Source: Blastocystis hominis
Taxonomy: Eukaryota > Sar > Bigyra > Opalinata > Blastocystidae
Assembly: GCF_000151665.1 (NCBI RefSeq)
Contig: NW_013171828.1
Location: 98,817-162,816 of the forward strand
Direction of reading: 5' to 3'
DNA: 64,000 nucleotides
Shown piece after piece: positions 48,037 through 59,065 of the stretch. Positions within the stretch are counted from its first letter, which is position 1. Every line of letters starts with the position of its first letter. A program made the translations under genes and the position numbers. The notes beneath the pieces were generated by a model. It was not told the DNA's origin and made no database searches. It was given only the letters and a program-made list of their open reading frames with translations.

Positions 48037-48541
48037 ATGGTAGGTGTGGTGTAAAGATCGTGACGAATGGCGAAGATTTTGAGAGGATAGCGGCTCATTC
48101 CTTGTGTAGGCTGGAAAAGGTGGAAAAGGAGGAAAGGGAGGAAAGGCCCCCTCGACAAAGAAGCAGGTGACGACCCGTTCGACAAAGGCAGGACTTCAGT
48201 TCCCTGTCGGTCGTATTCACAGATTCCTGAAGGGTCGTGTATCTTCTAGACAGCGTGTGGGAGCCACTGCTGCCGTGTATATTGCTGCCATTTTGGAATA
48301 TCTGAGCGCCGAAGTGCTGGAGTTGGCTGGAAATGCTTCCAAGGACCTGAAGGTGAAGCGTATCACTCCCCGCCATCTGCAGCTCGCTATTCGCGGAGAC
48401 GAAGAGTTGGATACTCTTGTCAAGGCTACGATTGCTGGAGGAGGTGTCGTTCCGTACATTCAGCCCACTCTTATCGGAAAGGACGGAATTGAGGAGGATG
48501 AGAAGGAGTTGGAGATGGAAGAGGTGGATGATGCTGAGTAA
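48037..48541 (+). CDS. Histone variant H2A.Z
   Basis: Nucleosome variant at promoters. Core [19 protein letters not shown]-type sequence (here [19 protein letters not shown]), [36 protein letters not shown] and the H2A.Z-specific [20 protein letters not shown]-x-GGGVVPYI, rather than NDEELNKLL of canonical H2A. The N-terminus [18 protein letters not shown] is acetylatable. Only the ATG lies in exon 1: a 70-nt intron (48040-48109) directly follows it, twice the usual length here. Total 144 codons with an acidic tail ([14 protein letters not shown]) longer than in animals. The stop TAA is encoded; the palindromic 3' element begins 55 nt later. Confidence 0.95.
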
Positions 48542-48595
48542 GTTTTGTGTATCTGGATATATCTATGTTATGTAAAATAACAAATATTAGCGTTC

Positions 48596-48610
48596 TGTTT
48601 GTTACAAACA
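48596..48610. terminator. Palindromic 3'-end signal shared by convergent H2A.Z and PHD genes
   Basis: TGTTTGTTACAAACA is an inverted repeat (TGTTTGT / ACAAACA). The plus strand reads TGTTTGTT for H2A.Z; the minus strand reads TGTTTGTA for the PHD gene, whose last codon lies 4-5 nt before it. Confidence 0.6.
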
Positions 48611-48615
48611 CCCAA

Positions 48616-49803
48616 ATTAAGGTTGTTTCTGTCTTGAATGAGTTGTTCTTCGGTTCTTCGCGTCGCTTGCTGCTGCTGGATCGTCTCCTCGCGAATCTTC
48701 TTCAGCAGCGTCCCTCTCTCTTTGATTCGTTTCTCTGTCAACTACCCCTCACCGCTTCGATCCACACCTACCTCGATGCCTGCTTTCCGCACTTCGTACC
48801 ATCGGCTCAGCAGCGATTCGATCATCTTCTGGTCGTTGTCCTGCTGCACACGGTCCATGTTCGTCATCTTCGGACGCTTCGGCTCCACGACTGGCATCGG
48901 CATCGGCGGTCGGCGGTAGCCCGCCTGCATCGGAGGCCTCGCGCCGGGCATCATGCCTTGCATCGACTGCAGCGGACGGGGCATCACTCCCTGCATGGGG
49001 CTCGGCATCATGCCTTGCATTGGCTGCATTGACTGCATCGACTGCATCGACTGCATCGGATTCGGATATATCGGCTGCATCGGACCTTGCATTAAACCTT
49101 GCATCGGACTTTGCATCGGTGGCTGTGTCATCGGGGAGTAATTGAGCGGAGAAGGCATTTGCTTCGGATTCCGCGCCATGTTGGCTTGGGCTGGAGGCAT
49201 TCGCGGATCCTCCTAGAAAGTCAGGAGTTTTGCAACAAAAAGCAAACAGAACGATGTGAAAGGCACAGAAAGTACTTGCTGTCCAAGCTCTGTACCGAGG
49301 GGGGTAAACAGGAATAATGGTAACACTTTGTGCAGCGGAAACATTTGAGTAAAGGATTATTCATATCGCTGGGACCGTGGCAGGCATAGCAGCGGTGAGA
49401 AGGGCACACAAAATCGAGAGTAGACAAAGACCGTGGGTTGCAGCGGCAACACGCTTCTCGTTTGTGGAAGTACCGTCTGCAATCCGGATAGGAGCACTGA
49501 ACAAGCTCAGAATCTAATTCGCGCTGTTTACACTCGAAGCATTCGTGCTATTCATTATGAACGGCAGTCGCCAATACAGATCGTTTCACACAATCGTTGC
49601 ACTTCCAGCTTCGATCAGGAACAGAAGTGAGTCTTAAACTATCAATCAACTCATAGAATGGCTCACCGTACCATTGTATGTGAAATGATCTCAAGCATCC
49701 CCCTGAACAGCGGACTGGACAATTAGGGCGTTCACAAATAGCGCATATGTTATCGCTAAACTACATGTAAAAAGAATAGATGTATCAATTGTACCGAAGA
49801 CAT
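48616..49803 (-). CDS. Tandem PHD-finger protein (NSD-like) with PMQ repeats; no encoded stop
   Basis: Chromatin-reader-type protein. Exon 1 is ATGTCTTCG (ATG 49803), then five introns of 30-35 nt. Residues about 5-150 hold two or three Cys/His zinc modules: ICERPNCPVRCSGGCLRSFH, WKCNDCVKRSHECFECKQ, CSYPDCRRYFHKREACCRC, then CYACHGPSD, LLKCFRCTKCYHYSCL and LCLSH, the arrangement of paired PHD fingers in NSD/ASH1-type proteins; no SET domain follows. Next a Met/Pro/Gln repeat region (PMQSMQSMQSMQPMQG), then a basic coiled coil (LLKKIREETIQQQQATRRTE). The frame passes LIQDRNNLN without a stop; a T then follows, and TGGG precedes TGTTTGTA, so poly(A) addition would create UAA after 342 codons. 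Confidence 0.8.
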
Positions 49804-49886
49804 AAATTCACCCCAGATTAATATTACCAAATCGAATTGAAAGTGAATGTTTTTCACAAATATCGAAATAGAGAGGGACAAACAGA

Positions 49887-49959
49887 GCCCACATAGCTCA
49901 GTCGGTAGAGCGTTAGGCTTTTAACTTAACGGTCTGGGGTTCGAGCCCCCATGTGGGCG
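49887..49959 (+). tRNA. tRNA-Lys (anticodon TTT)
   Basis: 73 nt: acceptor GCCCACA pairs with TGTGGGC; D arm GCTC...GAGC; anticodon stem TTAGG/CTTAA with loop CTTTTAA, giving anticodon TTT; T arm with GTTCGAG loop; discriminator G. A-box-like TAGCTCAGTCGGTAG and B-box GGTTCGAGCCCC are intact. No intron. It lies in the promoter gap between the PHD gene (-) and the RBM26-like gene (+). Confidence 0.95.
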
Positions 49960-50007
49960 ATTTCTTTTTGAATTTTTGTTTGTTTTTTCACACACTTTCT
50001 CTGGAAA

Positions 50008-52235
50008 ATGTATATCACCAAAGACCCTGAGAGAAGAAAGGCTATGAAGAATAGCATTCAGAAAGTACTGGAAGGACGAACGTAGGGTCGCTGTAGCCGA
50101 TGCTGAGTCACAGAGATAATAAGATCCTTTTAAAGACTGCTCAGTTCGCATTTGATAAGCTGCTTGTGGAGAAAGGGGACGACAACACGATTCGGCAAGC
50201 GTTGCGAGAAGAGTTAAATCAAATCGTCACGAAGGGTAGTGCGTTGTGTGCTGAATCGATTCATATAGATCTCGACATCGTTGTTGATAGTCTGCTGGAT
50301 TTAGCTCATCGCTACTCTGTTCACGTTGTGGAATATATTGATGGTTTAGGAATCGAGCGATAAGCCAAGAGGCTCGAGAGATAGTCGTTCTTACAGTCAT
50401 TCTGCTTCTCCTCAATCGGGTCGCTCTCGCAGTCGCTCTCGCAGCCACTCTCGTAGTCACACTCGGAGCCGATCGCGTAGCCGATCGCGTTCCTACTCTC
50501 GGTCGCATTCTCGAAGTCGCTCGTATGGACGCCGTCGCTCTGGAAGTCGCAACGACCGTCGCCGCTATTCGCGCTCTCGCAGTCGATCAAACGAAAATCG
50601 TCGAGAACAATATCGAAATCGCTATCGTACTTATGACAACCAAGTAATGATTATGCGTGTTTTAACTAATGAGTAGAAAGGAGGACAGTGTAATTGGGGT
50701 GTTTCGTGCGATGACATGTGTAGATGGCAATCGAGTCGATTCGGGTCCCCGTGGTCGTGGTCCGATGAACAACAGCTACATGATCAAAGAAATGATGCAA
50801 CAACTGATCCATCTGGTATCGAAGCCTTCGGATCAGAAGCAAGGTACTCCCTTTTCCTCTCTTCTTTTAATCTCTTGCAGACCAGGCCTCGTTCTCGCAG
50901 CTCGAAACCGAGCCCGCCGAGCCCAGTACTCTCTTTCCTTTCTCGCTCTCCCTCAGAAGAGAACCTCGAGAACTGCATCAAAGTGGACCATCTCGTCGGC
51001 AAAAACCGCGACGTTTCCCCTTTTTCTTTCCCTCCCCGCTAGGTCCTCACGCTCAGCAACTACTTCAAGCAGTTCGGCACCATCTGCGGCGTCCGCGTAG
51101 CTGCCTCCTTTCTCTCTCTCTCCTCTAGATCGTCGACTCTCAGTCCGCCATCGTGCAGTTCTCCTCGCCCTCCGAGGCTCGCCAGGCTCTCCAATCCAAC
51201 GTTCCCGTCTTCAACGACCGCCTCATCGAGGTCCACGCCTGCTCCAGCGACCTTCTCCACGCCCCCACCGCCTCTCTCCCCGCCGACGCGGACTCTACCG
51301 CGGGGAAGGCCGCGGGAAACCGCGGGAAACAGGACGAAATGGACAAGAAACTGAGTCTGATCCACCAGCGGCAGATGCAGAAGATCAAAGAGCTGACGTT
51401 CTATCGCACGCAGGTCGCCAAGCTGCTCAAGCTGCTGCCGCTCTACGTGTCGCTGTGGGAGCGATCGTCCGACGAATCGCGCGCCGCGCAGGAGGACCGA
51501 ATCCGCGATGTCGCCATGAAGATCTTCGGGTTTTCTCGCGATCTGTACGGACTCATCAAGTGCGGCATCGACAAACTCGAAGAGAAGGAGAAAGAGAAGG
51601 AGAAACGGGGAAACGGGGAAACGGAGAAACCCTTGGAAGAGAGTGGAGAGGCTCCCAATCCATCGAATTCATCGAACATGTCGAACGCGTCGAACTCGAT
51701 GGAGGCCGGGGAATCCTCGGAGAGCTCGGAAATGCCGGACAATGGCGAGCGAGCGCAGACGCAGCTGTTCGCTCTGCTGGACCAGGTGCGTGATGCGGTG
51801 CGGTCGACGGCGATCTTCGAAGAAATCAACGCGAAAGCGAACGATCTCGCGAAGCAAGTGCTCGACCAGACTGCGCAGGAGATCCAGATCCAGCAGAACG
51901 CCATGCGGACCACCTCGCGTGGACGCGGACGGGGCGGGTACCGTGGACGCGGAGGAGGCTATCGAGGTCGTGGAGGGCGCGGAGCGTTCCGTCCGCGCGT
52001 GGATGTGTCGAAATATCAGCTGGATTTCCGGCCGAACGTAGTGTATCTCAAAGGACTGGACGGGGCGAGCGAGGAGGATGTGCGGAGCGCGCTGAAGAAT
52101 TATGTGGGGGTGAGGAGCGTGGCGGTGACGAATAACGAGGCCACGGTGGTGTTCGAACAACATTGGCAGACGAAGAAGCCAATCCAGGATGGATTGAATA
52201 TTCGTGGGAAGGTAGGCCTGGGGAAGATGTTCTAG
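50008..52235 (+). CDS. RBM26/RBM27-like protein: PWI-like helix bundle, RS domain, RRM, coiled coil, second RRM-like end
   Basis: RNA-processing factor of the RBM26/27 group (nuclear exosome targeting/splicing-linked). ATG 50008; N-terminal helices KILLKTAQFAFDKLLVEKG and DIVVDSLLDLAHRYSVHVV form a PWI-like domain; RS stretch (RSRSRSRSHSRSHTRSRS); then RRM VLTLSNYFKQFGTICGVRIV with SAIVQFSSPSEARQAL; coiled coil LIHQRQMQKIKELTFYRTQ; Glu/Lys linker; RGRGGYRGRGGGYRGRGG; and a final RRM-like DFRPNVVYLKGLDGASEEDV. Nine introns of 28-37 nt leave exactly 645 codons, stop TAG. The CCCH finger present between the PWI and RRM parts in animal homologues is not seen. TGTTTGTT lies at 52344, 108 nt after the stop. 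Confidence 0.85.
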
Positions 52236-52587
52236 GTAGATGATAACTCCGGAATTGAGCAACGATCTATATGTGCCTCCCCAGCCAGAACAGAGCGCTA
52301 CCGAGACGAACTAGGCTGATATTATTGAATTTGCTTTCGACTGTTTGTTGTATACCTGTGTGTTGAAGGTGTGTGTTTACGAAACGTTGTGTCCCATATT
52401 TGGACGATTTACGTGGTTTGTCCTTCCTAGAAGGCGTAGAGCACTTTTCTATGCGTTTATCGAAAACACCAATTACTTCGTAGAGAGAATAATTACCGCG
52501 GTAAAATCTCCAAAAGTTCGCCACGAAATCACCCCCATAAATACACAAACCTCATGATTTATTTAAGGATTCTTCATTCGAACTTTA
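52236..52587. other. Intergenic: 3' end of RBM26-like gene and promoter of next gene
   Basis: About 350 bp; holds TGTTTGTT at 52344-52351, then AT-rich sequence up to the next ATG (52588). The small open frames on both strands show no conserved features. Confidence 0.5.
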
Positions 52588-55500
52588 ATGAAGGTAGTTT
52601 CCGTTCTATTATTGCTGCTTGCATGTAACAAACCCATGGGAATGGTCATATGTAGTTTCGTTTGCCATTGAATGCGAGACCGGAATGGTCCCGATCTACA
52701 TCAATCGCATATATAAGTCAAATGCGTTTGAGGAAACCTTCCAGATTTGGGAGGGAGAGCCCAAAACGGGTACTCTGATGTACGAGAAGAATGGCCTCGA
52801 CTTGGCAAATACTCAACAAAATTATGAGGTTTGCTTGAATAAGGCTCTTCATACTTTGGTTCTTTTGGATGCGTACGAAACACGACTCGTGATTAATGTC
52901 TAGTGGCGAAAACTATTGGACCCGTGACTCCTACATGACCATCTCGCAGGAAGGTGGTATCATGATTGGCCGCTACACCCTTGATAAGTATTCACGCCGC
53001 GAGTTCAAGTTCCAGCCCCATTCGGTTATGGAGAAGGGTTCATCCTGGAAGTACTCGAGCACCTATGCTGAGAATTGGAACACGCAAGACTTTGATGATG
53101 CTGGTTGGTCCTCGGGTTCCTACTTCCCTGTCGCCAACACGGACGTTATCACTCGCTACTACCGCAAGACCGTTTCATTCGGTGATTTGGCAGGCTTTGC
53201 TTCCTTCGAGCTGGCTGTGAACACAAACTACGGTATCGCCATGTACGTGAATGGACAAGAAATCTATCGCCACAACCTGCTTGCTGACGCTTCGGCCACC
53301 ACTCCCGTGGAAGCAGAGGAGGAGGAGGCGTACTATCATCGTGCTTTTGCGAATCGCCACTTGCTCGACGGATCGGCTGTGCTGGCTGTGGAGATTCATT
53401 TCCCTGCTGATCACGCGCCCATCGTGGATCCGTTCAACGCGTTCGTGAATCTGGTGTACGGCAACTCGCACCGTACCTTCGATGGATCGGTGTCGGGAGA
53501 TCATCTGGAGGATTATTGGGATGAATTGGGTGCGAATCTGTGGGACAACCAGCTGTGCAACAAGTGGTACAACAAGGGCTTCCCCGCGCAGAACATCTAC
53601 ACGTTCAACAGCAATCGCGCGGAGTACGTGAACTACTACACCATCACCACCGGTAACCAGGATGTGGAGCGTCGCCCCACGCAGTGGAAGCTGGAGGGAA
53701 GCAATGACGGAGAGAACTGGGATTTGCTGGACGCGCACATCGGCTATTCGTGGGATGGCTACGGTAACACTGAGCATTTCCCCATTCCCCAGGTGGCCAA
53801 GGGATACAGAATGTTCAAGTTCACGCTGCAGGCTTCGGGAATGAACGAGGCCGAGACTTCGGATGTCTCGCTCTACGCGATGGATCTGGAGATCGCTCCC
53901 AAGGAGATCTCCTACGGCAAGAACTTCGTGTTCTACCCTGGACAGCCCGTGAATGTATTCCCTGTCGCAAGGGGATTCTCCGACTGGAGCATCACCCCCG
54001 CTCTTCCTAACGGCATGTCGATCAACCCCAATTCCGGTCTCATTGCGGGAACCGTGCCTTCGGGTGTGGAGGTGGGTCAGAAGACTTACACCGTGTCGGC
54101 TACGCTGGCGGGTGCGGAGGAACCTGTGACCGGTGTGGTCTCTATCAACTTCCATACCTGCTTGGGCAATGGATATCGTCGTGTGAAGATCGATGCGATC
54201 AAGGGAAATCGCCGTGCTCGCCAGAGCTACGATATCGTGTCCAATGGAGAAGTCGTGGAGTCGGTCAATCTGATCGAAGTGTACAATTCTTATACTGGAA
54301 CTGACACATCGTCGTCCTCCCAGACCGACTATTTCTGTCTGCCTGAAGGAAGCTATGAGATGGTCTTCCACACGGAGAATGGATTTGAGAAATGGGTGGA
54401 CGGATCGTCCATCACGCTGAACACCTACACGCACACTGCGGCGAGCTACTTCATTGGAGTGTACTCTGGAATGAGAAATGGCGATCGCATCACGTTCTCG
54501 AACAAGTTCTTGATGAGCGGAGAGATGGACAAGTGGACCTATCTGGCTGACGGAACGGTGCCTGAGGGATGGAACACTGTGGAGTTCGGCGGTTCGTGGA
54601 CGACTCTGACCGAAGGCAACACGGTGTCGCAGTCTGTGTGGCTGTTCCGCTCGACTGTGGAGATGGACACCATCCAGGGCTACAACAGCTACGAGCTGAA
54701 CATGAACTGCCGTGCAGGTGTGGTTGTGTATCTGAACGGTGTTGAAGTGTACCGTGTGGGCGTGGAAGGAGAGGTGACTTCTGGAAGCACCTCCACGATC
54801 AATAGCGACAGCTTGAATCCTCATGTGCTCGTCGGATTGGTGGGTGCCAACTACCTGAAGGAGGGAAGCAACGTGTTCGCTATTGCTGTTGTGAACAGAG
54901 ATGCCACGGAGCGAGCCATTGACTTCACTGCCACTCTGAATCTGCGTGCGGCGACTGCCGATCTCGCCCATGGAACCCAGATCTCTTCCTCTGCCTCTGG
55001 CGGTACTGCTGGAAACGCTTTCAACGGAAACATCGCGAACAAGTGGAGCGCGGAGCTGAGCGGTGCCTTCCTCCAGTTCCAGTGGACGGATACGCAGTAT
55101 CGTCGCCAGCAAGTGAACAAGTTCTGCCTGGTGTCCGCTGCCAACGCTCCGGGTAACGAGCCTTCTGCGTTCACTGTGTCCACTCTGAACGGAGAGAACT
55201 GGACCCCTGTGGGAACCTACACGGGTGTGTACTGGACCGAGCGTACTCAGCGCCAGTGCTTCTACCTCTCCAACCCTGTAGCCATCCAGGGCATGAAGCT
55301 CGAGTTCACCGCTGTGGCTGCGCCCGAGAGCACCACCGTGGAGCTGGCTCTGTTCGATTTCCTGGAGGAGAACACGGACAAGGTTCTTCCCGATCTCTCC
55401 TTCTCTCCTGCTGCCATCAGTGGAATCGTCAACGTCCCGATCGAGCCCATCGTTCCTGCCAATCCCTACTACGAGGAGTTCTCTTCGAGCCCCGCTCTGC

Positions 55501-58500
55501 CCGCTGGTCTGGAATTCGGAAGCAACGGAGCGATCTACGGAACTCCCACCGAGACCGCTTCGGGTGTGTACACGATCACCGGTATCTCGATCAACGGCGA
55601 GGCCTTCAACACCACTGTGGCCATTGATATCAAGCAGTGCACTGGAGATGAGTCCCTTGTGTATGTCCACATCACCGACACTGACTCGCGTGGTTATTAC
55701 ATGGGATACGAATTGGTGGATCCTGTTTCGGGCACTGTGGTGGGTAGCCGCAGCGAGTTCGACAACAACGCTTTGTACATGTATCATCCCTATTGCCTGG
55801 GTCTGCGCAACTACCAGATCACTATGAAGGATTACTCGCGTGTCGCTTGGCCGGGTAGCCTTGAGATTCTGACGGCCTCCAAGAAGCTTTTGACCTCGTT
55901 CACTGTGGGTGGAAGCGTGACTCCCAAGACGGAATCGTTCTTCCCTCGAGAGGGCTACAGCGATGATTTGGATTGGCGCTATCTGATGGACAACACCGAT
56001 CCTGTTTCCAACTGGTACACGAGTTCGTTCAATGGCGAGTGGCAGACCAGCAAGCTCGCCGATATGCCTGCTCCTCAGTACACTGCTGCCTACTACTGCA
56101 CCACGTTCAATCTGTACTCGGCTCTGCCCTATGCCACCATGGATGTGACTGTGCACACGCGTGGAGGTTTCATTCTGTACATCGATGACGAGGAGAACGC
56201 TCGCTACAACCTGCCTCAGGGAGCCACGAACCATCTGACGCAGCCTGTGACCGAGGCGGAGGCCGCTACGGGCATTCGCATCTCGATCGATATGAGCCAC
56301 ATCTCCAACCAGAATAACGTGCTGTGCGTGGAAACCCACACGATCAGCATCCCTGAAGAGAACGAGTTCAACGTGGAAGTGGAGTTCGTGTACACTTCGA
56401 CCGATCTGGTGGTGGATGGAACGATGAGCGCTTCGGATTTCGGTTACGATGATGATCAGTGGCATGAGACCAACGCCAACATTTTCGATAAGAACATCAA
56501 TACCAAGTTCAACGTCATGAACGAGGATGCGATGATCGGAACGTACCACGTGTGGGCTGCCTGGACCTACAACAACAACCGCCGTGTGATCATCAACTAC
56601 CTTCGCTTCTATGCTGGAAGTGAGGCTCCTCGTCGTCCCAAGCATCTGGATCTGTACGGATCGAACGATAATGGTGCGACCTGGCAATTGTTGATGGCGC
56701 AGCAGCCTACCTGGGAGTCTGCTGGAGGCTATGGCTACAACCGAGAGTACTCGTTCACGAACACGGTAGCTTACAACATGTACAAGCTGGAGGCCTACAA
56801 GTCCAATCTGCAGGGTATCGAAATGGCCGAGGTCTACTTCGGAAACACCAAGGCTGCTGAGATTTGCGCCTCGCAGGACAACTATTCGAGCGCGTACGTG
56901 GGCAGCAAGGCGTTCATTTCCTGCCCCACTGGATACACTGGCTTCATCTATCGTACCTGCGTGTCGACGCCGACGGGCAACCAGCTGGAGGAGGAAGAGG
57001 ACAACCAGTGCACGCTGCTGCCTCCCATCGCTGTGATCTACGGCATTAACAACCAAGTGACCATCATCTACCAGAAGCAACAGTCCTTCGAGCCCACGGT
57101 CAGCGGATCGGTCGAGTCCTACAGCGTGGCTCCCGAGCTGCCTGCCGATCTGACGCTCGATCCCACCACTGGAGTGATTTCCGGAGCTTTGCAGAGCACG
57201 CAGACTGGAAACAAGTACACCATCACAGCGACCAACTCGGCTGGATCGCTGCAGACCGAGATTTCTCTCACCTCGATCGTTGTGAACTGCGAGGCCACGG
57301 CTGAGTATCTGGCCACGAACCACGGCGAGTACTCGGTGGCTGTGTGTCCTGAGTACTACACGGGTTACGCGATGGCTCGCTGCATGGGAGGCGAGTTCGA
57401 GGAGCCCAATCTGGAGCACTGCACGCCGCGTCTGAGCGGTTTCTTCACCTACGGAGTGAACTCGATCGTGCTGAAGACGAACCAGGAACTGACCCCGATC
57501 TCTCTGCTGACGGACGGAGCGTTCCCTTCGATCTCATGCAACAAGGATCTGCCGGAGGGTCTGGTGCTGGGTGAGGACGGAACCATCTCGGGTACGCCCA
57601 CTGTGGCTTCGCCTGCTGCCGAGTACGAGATTACCGGAACCAACAGCGCGGAATCCAAGTCGGTGACGATCAGCATCACGGTGGAAGATAATGGCTGCGA
57701 GGCTCTGGACGAGTTCCCTGCTGTGATGAACGGAGCGACCTCGGAGGCTGCTGTGTGTCCTGAAGGTTATTCGGGCATGGCGACGCGTGAGTGTGTCAAT
57801 GGCGTGTTTCAGCCCATCAACTATGAGGGATGCACGCTGCTGGCTCCTTCCAGCTTCTCCTATTCGCCCGCTTCGATGAGCCGCGACTCGCTGGAAGCGA
57901 TCCGCATCGAGCCCTCTGTGTCGAACAAGGTGGACGTGTTCTCGTGTCCCTCGCTCCCCAGTGGTCTGCAGCTGCTGGACAACGGAGTGATCGCCGGATC
58001 GATCAAGGAGGCGGACACCTACACCTTCACTGTGACTGCGAGCAACGACGCGGGCTCCGCCCAGGCGACCGTGACCATCACGGTCACGCCGATTGGTTGC
58101 TCGGGAGTGGAGGGAATCTCGCTGGCTGACGGAGAGCGCTACGAAGAGCCCTGCCCCGAGAACTACCACGGTGTGGCGTATCGTACTTGCAGCAATGGCG
58201 AACTGTCGATTCTGAAGATGGACGAGTGCGTGCTGGACTTGCCGACCAATCTGGATTACAAGGAGAAGGAGATTGTGGTTACCACCAACGTGAACTACGA
58301 GGGATTGAGCGCTATGTACAACGGAACGGTGGAGTCGTTCATGATCTCGCCGGAATTGCCCGAGGGAATGGGCATTGCCTCGGATTCGGGTGCTATCTAT
58401 GGAACCTCGGCGACGGCTTTGGATCGCACAGAGTTCGTGGTGACTGCGAGCAACTCTGCTGGCAGCACCAACGTGACGATCTTCCTCACTGTGGAGGTGC

Positions 58501-59039
58501 CTCACTGCCCGGCGATGGCCGATTTCCCGCGAACCGCCGCGAACGAGAGTTATTCGTTCGATTGCACGCAGATCTCTGGCTACAAGGGAGTGAGCGAGCG
58601 AACGTGCGTGTTGAACGAGGACAAGGCTACGGCTTCGTGGGCGATTCCGACTTCGTATTGTGTGGAGGATAAGCTGGATCTGTACTTCTTGATCGGAATT
58701 GTTCTGATCATCATCGGTGTTGTTCTGCTGGTTCTCGGCATTCTCTTCATGGTCAAGAGAGACAGAAAGACCCTGCCTAAGAAGCCTGCTTCCAAGACTG
58801 CTCCTCCTTCACCGATTCCGATGGCTCCTTCCCCTGTGCCGGCTATGCCTTCTCCAGTGCCCGCTATGCCTTCCCCTGTACCGGCTGCTCCTTCTCCAGT
58901 GCCGGTCGCTCCTGCACCCGCCCCTGCCCCTGCCCCAGCTCCAGCCCCCGCTCCGGCTCCTGCTCCGGCACCTGCTCCGGCTCCTGCTCCGGCTCCTGCA
59001 CCAGCACCAGCACCAGCTCCTAAGACTGTTACATTGTAA
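52588..59039 (+). CDS. Giant type I membrane protein (2,129 aa): discoidin-like, Ig-like and Cys-rich repeats, PA-rich tail
   Basis: Surface protein. Two 31-nt introns (52625-52655, 52874-52904) restore signal peptide MKVVSVLLLLLAFSFA, giving exactly 2,130 codons with TAA. The ectodomain repeats a unit: a beta-sandwich containing MYVNGQEIYR / VVYLNGVEVYR / ILYIDDEENARYN, then an F5/8-type (discoidin-like) segment (NKWSAELSGAFLQFQW; LEGSNDGENW), then Ig-like He_PIG domains (PALPNGMSINPNSGLIAGTV; LPAGLEFGSNGAIYGTP; LPADLTLDPTTGVISG) alternating with short Cys-rich modules (CPEYYTGYAMARC, CPEGYSGMATREC). One transmembrane helix near residue 1,990 (YFLIGIVLIIIGVVLLVLGI), basic KRDRKTLPKK, then a cytoplasmic Pro/Ala repeat tail (APAPAPAP). 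Extracellular binding is inferred; ligand unknown. Confidence 0.88.
58801..59036 (+). repeat. Pro/Ala-coding low-complexity repeats
   Basis: Two nested arrays within the cytoplasmic tail: (AMPSPVP)-like heptads at about 58815-58910 and CCTGCTCCGGCT-type Pro-Ala codon pairs from about 58911 to 59025. Synonymous third-base variation between units argues for selection on the peptide, not just replication slippage. Confidence 0.8.
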
Positions 59040-59042
59040 ATG

Positions 59043-59050
59043 TGTTTGTT
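59043..59050 (+). terminator. 3'-end element TGTTTGTT
   Basis: Begins 4 nt after the TAA of the giant membrane protein and ends 15 nt before the opposite-strand stop of the MATE gene, leaving almost no 3' UTR for either gene. Confidence 0.6.
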
Positions 59051-59065
59051 AAGAAACAAGAAGAA

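Noticed and set aside
53175-57419. 1,414-codon minus-strand open frame
   Set aside because: Antisense of the giant membrane protein gene; biased His/Arg/Ser composition and no recognisable domains.
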